A DNA stretch of 11,940 bases from Bacteroidota bacterium. Lineage in GTDB: Bacteria; Bacteroidota; Ignavibacteria; SZUA-365. The notes under the pieces were generated by a model that did not search any database, had not been told where the DNA came from, and worked only from the letters and a program-made list of their open reading frames with translations. The stretch spans positions 1 to 11,940 of the forward strand of contig JAGTUZ010000140.1 of the NCBI GenBank assembly GCA_018224415.1. The letters are read 5' to 3'. Both the position numbers and the translations under genes were made by a program. This document shows, piece after piece, positions 1-7,700 of the stretch (positions are counted from its first letter, which is position 1; the number at the start of each line of letters is the position of its first letter).

Positions 1-1
1 G

Positions 2-31
2 GATGACTACATCGAGGAATATGGCGGATAA
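2..31 (+). CDS. C-terminal end of an upstream gene (partial)
   Basis: Reading from base 2 gives nine codons, DDYIEEYGG, followed by a TAA stop at 29-31. The other two frames stop at 4-6 and 42-44. The acidic peptide is a plausible protein tail, and the hairpin at 58-82 lies a short distance downstream, as expected for the end of a transcription unit. No function can be given from nine residues. An adjacent response regulator for the kinase that follows would make sense but is not shown. Confidence 0.35.
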   Translation, partial: DDYIEEYGG

Positions 32-57
32 AAGGTATAGATAGCCGTAATGAACAT

Positions 58-82
58 CCGGGGACGCGCTGTGCGTCCCCGG
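58..82 (+). terminator. Perfect 10-bp hairpin, possible terminator or leader structure
   Basis: CCGGGGACGC at 58-67 and GCGTCCCCGG at 73-82 are exact reverse complements with a 5-base loop (GCTGT). This is a very stable stem. No T-tract follows (GGTATCCTCG), so it is not a textbook intrinsic terminator. It lies between the stop at 29-31 and the preferred start codon of the kinase at 104. It could end the upstream transcript or form a 5' leader structure of the kinase mRNA. Confidence 0.5.
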
Positions 83-92
83 TATCCTCGCC

Positions 93-96
93 AGGA
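93..96 (+). promoter_or_regulatory. Ribosome binding site deciding the kinase start
   Basis: AGGA lies seven bases before the ATG at 104. The alternative ATG at 50 has only AAAGG at 31-35, about 14 bases away, which is too far. Confidence 0.5.
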
Positions 97-103
97 TGTG
101 CCG

Positions 104-1819
104 ATGCTCTACCTTGACATTGTCTACAATCTCTCGCTACTGCTGGCGCTCACGGTGCTCTCGAGCTTGATTGGGAGGCAGCGTCAGTGGGACACCCGGA
201 AGAGGGAAGTACTTCAGGGCCTGCTCTACGGCAGCATCGCCATCATCGGCATGCTCTATCCGCTGGAACTTGTACAGGGGGTGATCTTTGACGGTCGGTC
301 TGTGGTCATCAGCTTGTGCGCGCTGTTTTTCGGTCCGCTCTCCGTGCTGATCGCCGCAGTGATGACCTTTGCAACCAGGATCGCAATCGGGGGCGCGGGG
401 GTTTTCACCGGAACGCTGGTGATCGGGGCGTCTGCGCTTATCGGTTTGGCCTTTCGTTATCGTCTGCTTCGGAGAAACAAAACAGTATCCAGCCGGTATC
501 TTCTCCTTCTTGGTGTCATCGTCCATGGAGTGATGTTCCTGCTTATGCTGACCCTCCCGCATGACACGGCCATGACCATCCTGCGGAATGTGGGGCTGAC
601 GATGCTCATTATCTATCCCGTGGCAACGGTTCTCGTTGGCAAGATTATTTACGAAGATCGCGACAAAACCGAACGAACGGCCCGGCTGGCGGCCAACGAG
701 GAAAAGTACCGCCGTATCGCCGAAAACATGTCCGACATCATCTGGACCAGCGACCTCGACGGACGGGTGACGTTTATCAGTCCATCGGCCGAACGCCTGA
801 CGGGACTGGCGGTGAAGGACATCGAGTCCCGATCCATCGACGAACTCTTCACGCCTTCCTCGGCACGGATCATCCGTCTGGCGGTCGAAGAGGAACTCGC
901 GCTCGAAACAAACCCGTCTGCCGATCCGAAGCGGTCGCGTTTGGAGGAACTCCAGATCTATCGCGTGTCCCGGGAACCACTCTGGGTGAGTCTGAGTGCC
1001 TCGGTGCTCCGCGATGACGGCGGACAGGCCATCGGTTTCCAGGGTGTCGTGAGGGATGTTTCCGAGCGCCGGCGCGTGGATGAACAGCTGCTCGCTGCCA
1101 AGGAGCGTGCCGAGGAAAGCGACCGCCTAAAAACAGCGTTTCTCATGAACATGTCGCATGAAATCCGTACGCCGATGAACGGTATTCTCGGTTTCCTCTC
1201 GCTACTTGCCGAACCGGGACTCGAGGAAAAGTACCGGAAGGAATACATCGACATCATGAACGTGAGCGGCCAGCGCCTGCTGACCACCATCAACGATATC
1301 ATCGAGATATCACGCATCGAAACGGGGGAGATGGACGTCATTCTCGAGGATGTGGACATCGCCGAAGTCGTGGAAAACCAGCTCGCTTTTTTTCGTCCGC
1401 AGGCCGAGGCGAAAGGGCTGTCCCTGCGCCTCGCAGTGTGGGACGACGGGGGCAATCCCGTGCAGCGCACCGACCGGCACAAGCTGGAGGGCACGCTGGG
1501 CAATCTCATCAATAACGCGATCAAGTTCACCGACCACGGGGAGATAGAACTTTTCTACGTCCGCCATGATGGAACGATGGAATTCGCGGTGCGCGATACG
1601 GGCTGTGGTATTCCGGCAGAGCGCATCGATTCGATTTTCGAACGTTTCGTGCAGGTCGACATGCAGCTGACGCGAAAGCACGAGGGATCCGGGCTCGGTC
1701 TGCCCATCGTCAAGGCCTATATCGATGCGCTCGGTGGAAGCATCAACGTGTCTTCGACGGTCGGTGAGGGCAGCACCTTCACATTTACCATCCCTATCCA
1801 ACCTCCCACCGCAGCGTAA
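104..1819 (+). CDS. Membrane sensor histidine kinase (5TM-5TMR_LYT, PAS, HisKA, HATPase_c)
   Basis: This is an inner-membrane hybrid-less histidine kinase of 571 residues that should autophosphorylate and pass phosphate to a separate response regulator. Residues 1-185 hold about six hydrophobic segments with the LytS-type 5TM receptor signature (CALFFGPLSVLIAA, then TRIAIGGAGVFTG, around 72-103). A PAS domain follows at about 200-320, ending in GFQGVVRDVSERR. The HisKA dimerisation helix has the H-box SHEIRTPMNG with the phospho-accepting His352. The ATPase domain shows the N-box NLINNAIKF (467-475), DTGCGIP (498-504) and GSGLGL (528-533), so all catalytic motifs are intact. No receiver domain is fused to the end. 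The frame is open back to an ATG at 50. I prefer the ATG at 104 because AGGA at 93-96 gives a good ribosome site, the membrane domain starts at once, and the 58-82 hairpin would otherwise be coding. Ligand and partner regulator are unknown. Confidence 0.93.
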   Translation: MLYLDIVYNLSLLLALTVLSSLIGRQRQWDTRKREVLQGLLYGSIAIIGMLYPLELVQGVIFDGRSVVISLCALFFGPLSVLIAAVMTFATRIAIGGAGVFTGTLVIGASALIGLAFRYRLLRRNKTVSSRYLLLLGVIVHGVMFLLMLTLPHDTAMTILRNVGLTMLIIYPVATVLVGKIIYEDRDKTERTARLAANEEKYRRIAENMSDIIWTSDLDGRVTFISPSAERLTGLAVKDIESRSIDELFTPSSARIIRLAVEEELALETNPSADPKRSRLEELQIYRVSREPLWVSLSASVLRDDGGQAIGFQGVVRDVSERRRVDEQLLAAKERAEESDRLKTAFLMNMSHEIRTPMNGILGFLSLLAEPGLEEKYRKEYIDIMNVSGQRLLTTINDIIEISRIETGEMDVILEDVDIAEVVENQLAFFRPQAEAKGLSLRLAVWDDGGNPVQRTDRHKLEGTLGNLINNAIKFTDHGEIELFYVRHDGTMEFAVRDTGCGIPAERIDSIFERFVQVDMQLTRKHEGSGLGLPIVKAYIDALGGSINVSSTVGEGSTFTFTIPIQPPTAA

Positions 1820-1851
1820 AAAAAGCATTCCCGCGCAATGCGCGGGAATGC
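1818..1851 (-). terminator. Intrinsic terminator for the leftward genes
   Basis: GCATTCCCGCGC (1825-1836) and GCGCGGGAATGC (1840-1851) form a perfect 12-bp stem with a 3-base loop. On the - strand the stem is followed at once by seven T (complement of 1818-1824), the classical Rho-independent form. In the + direction no T-run follows (CTGAAAAATG). The element therefore serves the T9SS protein gene ending at 1916. Its T-tract overlaps the TAA stop of the convergent kinase gene (1817-1819). Confidence 0.88.
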
Positions 1852-1915
1852 CTGAAAAATGATCCGTGTCCGCTGGTCGCGGACCGATGTTATGCGTCCA
1901 ATCCGTATCCTTCGA

Positions 1916-4678
1916 TCATTTCATCAACAGCATCTTTCTTGTCACGCGTACCCCTTCGTATTCGAGGTGGTAGAAGTACGCGCCGTTCGGGAGATCCGAC
2001 GCGTCCATGATGACGTGATGCGCGCCGGGATGCTGTTCGCGGTCCTCGAGCGTGCGCACAGGCGTGCCCAACGCATCGGTCACGGAGAGGCGGATGTGCC
2101 CGGTGCGCGGCAGCGAGTAGCGGATGGTTGTTGCGGGATTGAAGGGATTCGGGTAGTTCTGGTCGAGCGTGAAATCCTCTGCCATGACATTGGACATCTC
2201 GACCGGAATTTCCTGTGAATATTCCACGCTGCCGTCGGTGCCCACCATCTTCAGCCGATAGCGAAGCTGGGTGATGCCCGTCGGAGTCCTATCGTCGGTC
2301 ACGCCGTAACGGCGCACGCCCGCGGAGGCGCCTTCACTGGGCACGAAAGCGATTTCCTCGAAACCCCCGCTGCCCGAGGCGCGCTCGACGCCGAAGCCTC
2401 GGCTCTCGGTTTCGAATGAGGTCTGCCAGTCGAGACGAACGCTTCCGCCTTCGCGTTGCGCGGAGAAGCGAAGCAATTGCACCGAGGTTGTCACCTGCAG
2501 GGCGTAGGTGCTGCGCCCGTGCGTGGCCGCGTATAGCATGCCGGTGGCGGGATGCAGTTCGAGATCGACCACGACGACTTTCGGCATGCCATCCCCACAA
2601 ATATCCCAGGTCTCGCCGCCATCGAGTGTGGTGTACACACCGAAGTCCGTGCCGGCAAAGAGCTGTGAGGCCTTGCCAGGATTGATCTCCAGCGCGTTGA
2701 CCGGGATGGCCGGAAGATTGCTCGAGATTTGCGTCCAGTTCTGTCCGAGGTCGGTGCTGCGGTAAATGCTCTCCTTGGTGTAACCGGTAAAGGAAGCGTA
2801 TACGGTGTTGATGTCCACCGGATCGAAGATGATATCGGTGCAGTTGCGCGCCGGAAGGCCGTTGGAGACATTCTCCCAACGTGTGCCCGCATCGGTGGTG
2901 ACCCAGACGCGGCCGTTGGTATATCCCACAAGCATGATGTCGGGATTATGCGGGGAGATGGCGATGTAGTTGATGCTCTTCGATGAATCCATGTTGGAAT
3001 GGAAGGCCACCCAGAGATCGCCGCGGTTCGTCGTCTTGTACAGCTGCTTGGTTGTGGCGGTGAACAGTACTTCCGGTTGCGTGGGATGGATGGCCATGGG
3101 GGTGACCCAGAGACCGCTTCCGATGAGTCCCTTGTTGAGGCCGGTCCAGCGTTTGCCGCCATCGGTGCTGCGCAGATGCGAGCCGTTCTGGTACTCGGCG
3201 TACATTATGAGTGTGTCGCTGTAATCGAGGATGCAGTAGGCGCCGTCCCCACCGGTTTCGTGTTCCCAGATTCCGTCCGAAGTAGGACGCCGGTTCGAAC
3301 CATTGTCCTGCGTCCCACCCATGACCATGTCGGGTTTGAGCAGCGAAATGCCGAGTTCGTAAAACTGCGTGATGGGGAGATTGGCGTTGAGACTGATAAA
3401 CGATATTCCTCCCGATCCGGAAATGTACAGACCACCATCATTCCCGTCATAACAGATGTCGGGCGCGCTCGGGGAGTATTCGATGGCGTGATGGTCGACG
3501 TGGATTCCGCCACGGGTCTGGAAGCTCTGTCCGCCGTTCATGCTCAGATACAGTCCCACGCCGCCGCAGAGAATGCGGTTGGGTTCGGTCGGATGCACGG
3601 CGATCTCGCAGTTGAACCAGCCGTAGGTGCTGGTGAAACTCGGTGGATTGGTCGCGCTTGTTGTCCGCTCCCAGGTTGTGCCGGCATTGGTCGAGCGCAT
3701 GACTGCGAAGGTCTTGTTTTGCAGGGGACCTTTCGCGCCGACGAGCAGTGCATACATGATGCCAGGCTGCGTCAGGCAGAGGTCCACCGCGATGCGGCCG
3801 ATCGAATCCTTGCCGATGCCCATGTCGAGATCCTCCCAGGTCGCGCCGTTGTCGCTGCTGCGCAGCACTCCCGTGCCTTGCACCGCGGCATACATCACGC
3901 TGTCGATGGTCGGATGCAGCACGAGATCGTGCGCGATTCCCGTGCGCACGCGGACCCAGGTCTGCCCGGAGTCCATCGAACGGTACAGTCCCTGACGCGA
4001 GGCCGCGATGATGATATTGCCGTTTGTTTTGTGCACGCGAATGGAACCGATGTGTTTCATCGCACTGCCACCGAGCACTTCCCAGGTCGCACCAGCGTCG
4101 GTGGAACGAATGACGCCTACGCCCGGATAGCTGTCCGCGCTGCCGTTGGCCTCGCCGGTGCCGACGTAAATGATGTCGGGATTGTTCGGATCGAGGTCGA
4201 TGCTTCCCATCGCCAGCGTGGGAAGATCGTCGGAGATCGGCTGGGCCTCGAAGGAGAGGCTCGTGCCGTTCACGGTTTTCCAGACACCGCCGTCCGCGGC
4301 AGTGAAGTACACGATGTCGGGGTTCATGGGATGGATGGCGATGCCGGTCAGGCGTCCGCCGATATTGTGCGGTCCGACATTGATCCAGTTCGCAGCCTTC
4401 GTGTTGCCTTCCTTCGAAAGTGCGACCGATGGCCGGTACACCGAAAGACGGCTGCTCTCGCGCCAGGCGTTTTCCCGCACGCCTTCGGGCACGTTGCCGT
4501 GTTCGTCCACACGATGCTCACGGAACCAGCGATAGCGCTCGCGCACCCAGCGTTCGCTGTCGCGGTACAGCGATAATTGTTCGCGGGGTTCGACGGAGTT
4601 GTAGGGGATGATGTGCTGCTGTGCGGCGAGCGGGAGGGTGCAGGCCAACAGCATGAAGAGGGGAGCGAAAAGCTTCAT
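1916..4678 (-). CDS. Secreted Asp-box (BNR/sortilin-like) beta-propeller protein with T9SS sorting domain
   Basis: This 920-residue protein is exported by Sec and then across the outer membrane by T9SS. A signal peptide covers residues 1-19 (cut near LAA|QQ), followed by a charged linker to about 95. Residues 96-728 are rich in Asp-boxes of the form S/T-x-D-x-G-x-x-W: STDAGATW 192, SMDSGQTW 234, SSDNGATW 274, STDGGKRW 504, TTDAGTRW 594, STDLGQNW 641, TLDGGETW 684, plus weaker copies. This is enough for two propellers, as in VPS10/sortilin or glycosidase-like families. GGTQDNG at 454-460 recurs in this family as I know it. A fibronectin-like module (RLDWQTSFETESRGFGVERA region, 748-767) precedes the sorting domain, which starts near 835 (NYPNPFNPATTIRYSLP) and ends TRKMLLMK. 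Binding or structural roles are as likely as enzymatic ones, and no sialidase active site was identified. There is no clear Shine-Dalgarno before the ATG. It ends at the terminator 1818-1851. Confidence 0.92.
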   Translation of the reverse strand: MKLFAPLFMLLACTLPLAAQQHIIPYNSVEPREQLSLYRDSERWVRERYRWFREHRVDEHGNVPEGVRENAWRESSRLSVYRPSVALSKEGNTKAANWINVGPHNIGGRLTGIAIHPMNPDIVYFTAADGGVWKTVNGTSLSFEAQPISDDLPTLAMGSIDLDPNNPDIIYVGTGEANGSADSYPGVGVIRSTDAGATWEVLGGSAMKHIGSIRVHKTNGNIIIAASRQGLYRSMDSGQTWVRVRTGIAHDLVLHPTIDSVMYAAVQGTGVLRSSDNGATWEDLDMGIGKDSIGRIAVDLCLTQPGIMYALLVGAKGPLQNKTFAVMRSTNAGTTWERTTSATNPPSFTSTYGWFNCEIAVHPTEPNRILCGGVGLYLSMNGGQSFQTRGGIHVDHHAIEYSPSAPDICYDGNDGGLYISGSGGISFISLNANLPITQFYELGISLLKPDMVMGGTQDNGSNRRPTSDGIWEHETGGDGAYCILDYSDTLIMYAEYQNGSHLRSTDGGKRWTGLNKGLIGSGLWVTPMAIHPTQPEVLFTATTKQLYKTTNRGDLWVAFHSNMDSSKSINYIAISPHNPDIMLVGYTNGRVWVTTDAGTRWENVSNGLPARNCTDIIFDPVDINTVYASFTGYTKESIYRSTDLGQNWTQISSNLPAIPVNALEINPGKASQLFAGTDFGVYTTLDGGETWDICGDGMPKVVVVDLELHPATGMLYAATHGRSTYALQVTTSVQLLRFSAQREGGSVRLDWQTSFETESRGFGVERASGSGGFEEIAFVPSEGASAGVRRYGVTDDRTPTGITQLRYRLKMVGTDGSVEYSQEIPVEMSNVMAEDFTLDQNYPNPFNPATTIRYSLPRTGHIRLSVTDALGTPVRTLEDREQHPGAHHVIMDASDLPNGAYFYHLEYEGVRVTRKMLLMK
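1919..2176 (-). other. T9SS type A C-terminal sorting domain (part of the preceding protein)
   Basis: Residues 835-920 of the 920-residue protein carry the sorting signal: EDFTLDQNYPNPFNPATTIR, then a compact beta-sandwich pattern (RLSVTDALGTPVRTL, then PNGAYFYHLEYEGVRVTRKM) and a basic end. This domain directs translocation and removal or anchoring by the sortase machinery at the cell surface. It is the main taxonomic marker in the window. Confidence 0.9.
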
Positions 4679-4863
4679 GGTGCGTGGTCGGATGTTGAAG
4701 AGAAAGGATCGGTCTTGGTAAAGAAGGCGAGAACGAAAGGAAGACCATTACCTCAATCTCCGGACGGAACTGGAAATATTCAAGGAAAATCGGACGCGCA
4801 CCGGATTTCCATCATGGCGATATGCCGCCTTTAGCGCGCCGTCGTTACCGTGTCGCGCGGTCG
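4679..4863. other. 185-base spacer between two leftward genes
   Basis: No gene is supported here. The spacer contains one full copy of the 19-base duplication at 4841-4878 and a short weak stem near 4816-4829. I could not find a convincing promoter or a T-tract terminator on the - strand, so it is undecided whether the 920-residue protein gene is cotranscribed with the murA operon or has its own promoter. Confidence 0.5.
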
Positions 4864-4878
4864 TTACCGTGTCGCGCC
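4841..4878. repeat. 19-base tandem duplication spanning a stop codon
   Basis: Bases 4841-4859 and 4860-4878 match at 18 of 19 positions (GTCGTTACCGTGTCGCGC plus one variable base). The right copy encodes the last residues and the TAA stop (4864-4866) of the toroid-like gene on the - strand. The left copy is a downstream echo of them in a shifted frame. It looks like a recent slippage duplication at the gene's 3' end. Confidence 0.85.
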
Positions 4879-6663
4879 GTCGATGCGCAACGCCCGCATG
4901 TCGATGGTCACGTCGCCTTCGGTGGAACGGATCGTGAGCGCACCGCTGCCCCGTTTGCTCTGCAGCCGCGGGCTGTCGAAAAGCATGTCTTCTTTCATCA
5001 TGACGGATTCCCCGTTGACGGTGCGCGTGCCAGCGAATGTGAATGCAAACACGTCGCCGTCCGGAGTTGTGTAGCGGATGCTGGCATCCGATGCGAAACG
5101 GGACGTGTCAACTTTCGTCTCGCGGACGGCCTTGCGGAATTGTTCGTAGGAACCGGCGGTGTTGCGTCCAGCCACGTGCACGATCACGCCGTTTCGCTTG
5201 TGTGGAGAGAACAGGTGCTTCCCGAACATGCCGTCGACGATGCGATACGGGGCGAGCGGGTACACGGCCAGATACACGTCTCCGGTGTTGATGGTGATCC
5301 AGCCGGAGCGCGTGCTGTCGACGTCCATCTTTTTGTACTCGGGCGGGAGGAAACCGGCAACGAGGGGGAAGCGCGAGACCTGCCCGATATCGTACAGGGC
5401 GATGAGCGTGTTGCGGTGCTGGAAAACGTCTTCGAACGGAGAACCGGCAGCGGGCTGGGTGACGGTACCGAAATAAGAATCGAGCAGCCCGATGGCGCGG
5501 AGTGCGATTTCCGGACTGTGAGGAATGAAGGGGCGCAGACCCACGGGATCGAAATATGGGTGCATCACGAACAGCGTCGCCGGTTTCTGTGGATCTTTCG
5601 GAATCCAGGTAACATCCCAGCTGTGCTGTTCTCGTGGCTGCACCTGTCCGCCGGGAATGGAGCCCATCGCGAACAGCGGGTGCATGTACGTGTATCGCGG
5701 CACATCCTCCGCGTCTGTATCGTACGCTCCGGTCTTCGCGTACTTGCCCAGGTCGCTGCTGCGATAGCGTACCGCGCTGCGCTTGCGTTCCCAGGATTCA
5801 TACGGTTCTGTCCGATTTATCGCCAGCTCCACGATTGCGTCGAGAGGAGTGAAGTCGCTGAGCGCAAGGAAGAACTGCTCGCGTCCGTAGACCTGCGGAC
5901 CATCGCCGAAATACAGCCAGCCGGGACCGGACATGTCGCTGGCAACAGGATTGAGCAGCGAGGCCAGCATGTTTTCCCTCGCATGGGCGCCGCAGTAGGC
6001 GCCGTTGAGGTAGTCATGCGCGAAATCGGCGAGCAGCCATTGGGCCATCAGTTCGCTGCGCCGGCGCATGTCCTCGTCTGGGGCGAAATCCCGAAGCAGT
6101 ACCATCGAAACAAGCATGAGCGCGGCATATGTCGGGGAATCGAACTGCCGCTGTCCCCGCTCGGTGACCTCCTGCATCCAATGCAGCAACCATGCGCGCG
6201 CATCGTTGCGGTTTTCGTTGAGGGAACGGCCGTTGTAAAACGCGGCATCCGTTCCTCCGAAATGGCACATGAGATACAGGGAACTGTAGTAGGCAACCTC
6301 CTCGTGTTCGCCGTCGAAGGGACGCAGAGGGAAGCTCGCCCAGATATACTCGATGCGTGCGCGCATCGAGTCGGGGAGGATGTCGTGCAGGCGCACATAC
6401 ACCGTGGTCATCCGGAAGCGCTCGGTCGGGTCCGGCGTGACGATGGTGGTCAGTTCCTCCAGCATGGCCAGACCGTCTGGCCGGGTCGCGGTTTCGAGCA
6501 CACGCGCGGCCGCCGCGGCATAGTTCAGTCCGGTGTCGGCATCGCGAAAGAAGGCGAACACCGTGTCTTTCCGCGTCTCGATCGTCCGCTGTGCCTGTGC
6601 AGGCACGGCCAGCAGAAGCAGGACAAGCAGGGTGGAGCGACGGAGCAATGTCGGGATTGTCAT
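4864..6663 (-). CDS. Secreted alpha/alpha-toroid protein, polysaccharide-lyase/heparinase-like, substrate unknown
   Basis: This 599-residue exported protein starts with a signal peptide (MTIPTLLRRS, then LLVLLLLAVPAQAQ, cut near residue 24). Residues 25-290 are helical and rich in W, Y and H, with YNGRSLNENRNDARAWLLHW (143-162), a FDSPTYAALMLVSMVLLRDF segment (174-193) and GAYCGAHARE (221-230). That spacing resembles the toroid of polysaccharide lyases and heparinase II/III-like proteins. Residues from about 345 on are beta-rich, matching the sandwich domain of such enzymes. The activity is an inference from pattern; an asparagine/histidine/tyrosine catalytic set is possible (N149-N151, Y179, H227) but unproven. 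There is no T9SS sorting domain, so it is probably periplasmic. The ATG at 6663 is chosen because the signal peptide starts there and the upstream gene stops one base earlier. GGAG at 6674-6677 is its ribosome site. The frame is open back to 6762, but that part overlaps the previous gene. Confidence 0.75.
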   Translation of the reverse strand: MTIPTLLRRSTLLVLLLLAVPAQAQRTIETRKDTVFAFFRDADTGLNYAAAAARVLETATRPDGLAMLEELTTIVTPDPTERFRMTTVYVRLHDILPDSMRARIEYIWASFPLRPFDGEHEEVAYYSSLYLMCHFGGTDAAFYNGRSLNENRNDARAWLLHWMQEVTERGQRQFDSPTYAALMLVSMVLLRDFAPDEDMRRRSELMAQWLLADFAHDYLNGAYCGAHARENMLASLLNPVASDMSGPGWLYFGDGPQVYGREQFFLALSDFTPLDAIVELAINRTEPYESWERKRSAVRYRSSDLGKYAKTGAYDTDAEDVPRYTYMHPLFAMGSIPGGQVQPREQHSWDVTWIPKDPQKPATLFVMHPYFDPVGLRPFIPHSPEIALRAIGLLDSYFGTVTQPAAGSPFEDVFQHRNTLIALYDIGQVSRFPLVAGFLPPEYKKMDVDSTRSGWITINTGDVYLAVYPLAPYRIVDGMFGKHLFSPHKRNGVIVHVAGRNTAGSYEQFRKAVRETKVDTSRFASDASIRYTTPDGDVFAFTFAGTRTVNGESVMMKEDMLFDSPRLQSKRGSGALTIRSTEGDVTIDMRALRIDGATR

Positions 6664-6667
6664 GTCA
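6661..6667 (-). other. One-base propeller/toroid gene junction (TGA-C-ATG)
   Basis: The stop of the propeller gene (6667-6665) and the ATG of the toroid-like gene (6663-6661) are separated by one base. The junction heptamer TGACATG is identical to the one after murA. Confidence 0.85.
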
Positions 6668-7696
6668 GCGCATCTCCATTCCACTGATGTAGCCAAGACG
6701 GACAGAAAACGCCGACCAGGTCTTTCCACGATTGTTGGATACGAAGGATCCGTTTTCCGCACCGGCGTACACGCGTTCGGGTTTGTCGGTGTCGAAGAGC
6801 AGCGTGGTAATGTTGAAGTTTGTCAATCCTCCGCTCGAGAGTTCCCAGGTAAGACCAAGATCGCTGCTGCGCAGCACCCCCATGTCCACCGTCCCAAGCA
6901 GCAGCACGCGTTCCTCGATCGGATCGAAGGCGGCGCATTTGATCCGGCGGGAGGGAAGGGCCTCGCTGCGATTGGCCCAGAGGCGGCCCCCGTCAGTGCT
7001 GATCCGTATGCCGCCGTCCGGCACGACAGCAGCGAGAATATTGGACAGGCGCGGATGGCTGGTGATGCGGAAGATTTCCTCGCCGTTGAGACCGCTGCGG
7101 AACCAGGATGCGCCGTTGTCAGTGCTGCGGAACACACCATCGGCGGTTGCAGCGAGCATGGCGCTGGAGGTGAAGAGAAGGTCGGAAACATGCGTGCCGT
7201 CGGGGGACGGAAGACCCAGACTGCGGGCCGTCCACTGGCTGCCGTGATCGGAACTCACGAACACGCCGCGTGCGGTGGCGGCCCAGATCTCGGCACCCCG
7301 CAGGCGCACGGCGAGGACCGGGGGCATGTTCCACGCACTGATCAATTTCCAGCTCTCCCCGCCGTCGAGACTGGCGAGCACACCGTAATCGCTTGCAAGC
7401 ACGATGCGCGTGGTATTCACGGGATCCACCGCCACACCGCTCACGGCGCTGGTGATCCACCCGAGATTCTTCCAGGTCACGCCACGGTCGTCGCTGCGTG
7501 CGAGTCCCTGGTACACTGGTGCTGCCTTCGCGATGTTCGTCGGGGGAGGGGCGAAGTAGAAACTGAAATAGAGCGAGCGTCCGTCTGCCGCCTCGGTACT
7601 GTTCTGCGCCAACAGCGGGTTGCCGGGAGCCAGCAGGACGAGCACGGCAAGGACAATGAAAGAACATGTCATTTGCAGGGAAACAGGTATTCTCAT
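6665..7696 (-). CDS. Secreted seven-bladed Asp-box beta-propeller protein (BNR/YCF48-like)
   Basis: This 343-residue protein has a signal peptide or N-terminal anchor (hydrophobic 10-30, ending NPLLA|Q) and a single beta-propeller. Seven Asp-boxes are visible at regular spacing of 39-44 residues: SDDRGVTW 68, SLDGGESW 109, SSDHGSQW 148, STDNGASW 191, STDGGRLW 233, SSDLGLTW 277 and SNNRGKTW 320. Length and blade count resemble the YCF48/HCF136-type propellers, which are assembly or binding factors, but no photosynthetic role is implied. Unlike the larger Asp-box protein downstream it has no T9SS sorting domain. The ATG at 7696 follows the murA stop by one base, and GAGGA at 7705-7709 (inside murA) is a well-spaced ribosome site. 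The frame extends to 7852, but that would overlap murA and lose the signal peptide. Its partner or ligand is unknown. Confidence 0.85.
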   Translation of the reverse strand: MRIPVSLQMTCSFIVLAVLVLLAPGNPLLAQNSTEAADGRSLYFSFYFAPPPTNIAKAAPVYQGLARSDDRGVTWKNLGWITSAVSGVAVDPVNTTRIVLASDYGVLASLDGGESWKLISAWNMPPVLAVRLRGAEIWAATARGVFVSSDHGSQWTARSLGLPSPDGTHVSDLLFTSSAMLAATADGVFRSTDNGASWFRSGLNGEEIFRITSHPRLSNILAAVVPDGGIRISTDGGRLWANRSEALPSRRIKCAAFDPIEERVLLLGTVDMGVLRSSDLGLTWELSSGGLTNFNITTLLFDTDKPERVYAGAENGSFVSNNRGKTWSAFSVRLGYISGMEMR

Positions 7697-7700
7697 GTCA
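7694..7700 (-). other. One-base murA/propeller gene junction (TGA-C-ATG)
   Basis: The murA stop (7700-7698) and the ATG of the propeller gene (7696-7694) are separated by a single base, and the ribosome site of the second gene lies inside murA. This favours cotranscription and translational coupling. Confidence 0.85.

Noticed and set aside
50..103. Kinase start at ATG 50
   Set aside because: Ribosome site spacing is poor, and the added residues would be encoded by the hairpin at 58-82 and are unlike a membrane-protein start.
2999..4576. A 525-codon open frame on the + strand opposite the T9SS propeller protein gene
   Set aside because: Its product is low in recognisable motifs and rich in H, R, A and V, as expected for the antisense of a GC-rich gene. 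The - strand frame has a signal peptide, Asp-boxes and sorting domain.
1916..4678. Assignment as a sialidase because of the Asp-boxes
   Set aside because: Asp-boxes are structural and shared by many propellers. No arginine triad or other sialidase active-site set was identified.
4822..6687. A 621-codon open frame on the + strand opposite the toroid-like gene
   Set aside because: It covers the whole opposite gene, has no signal peptide or domain motif, and no ribosome site was seen. The - strand product has a clear signal peptide and coupled start.
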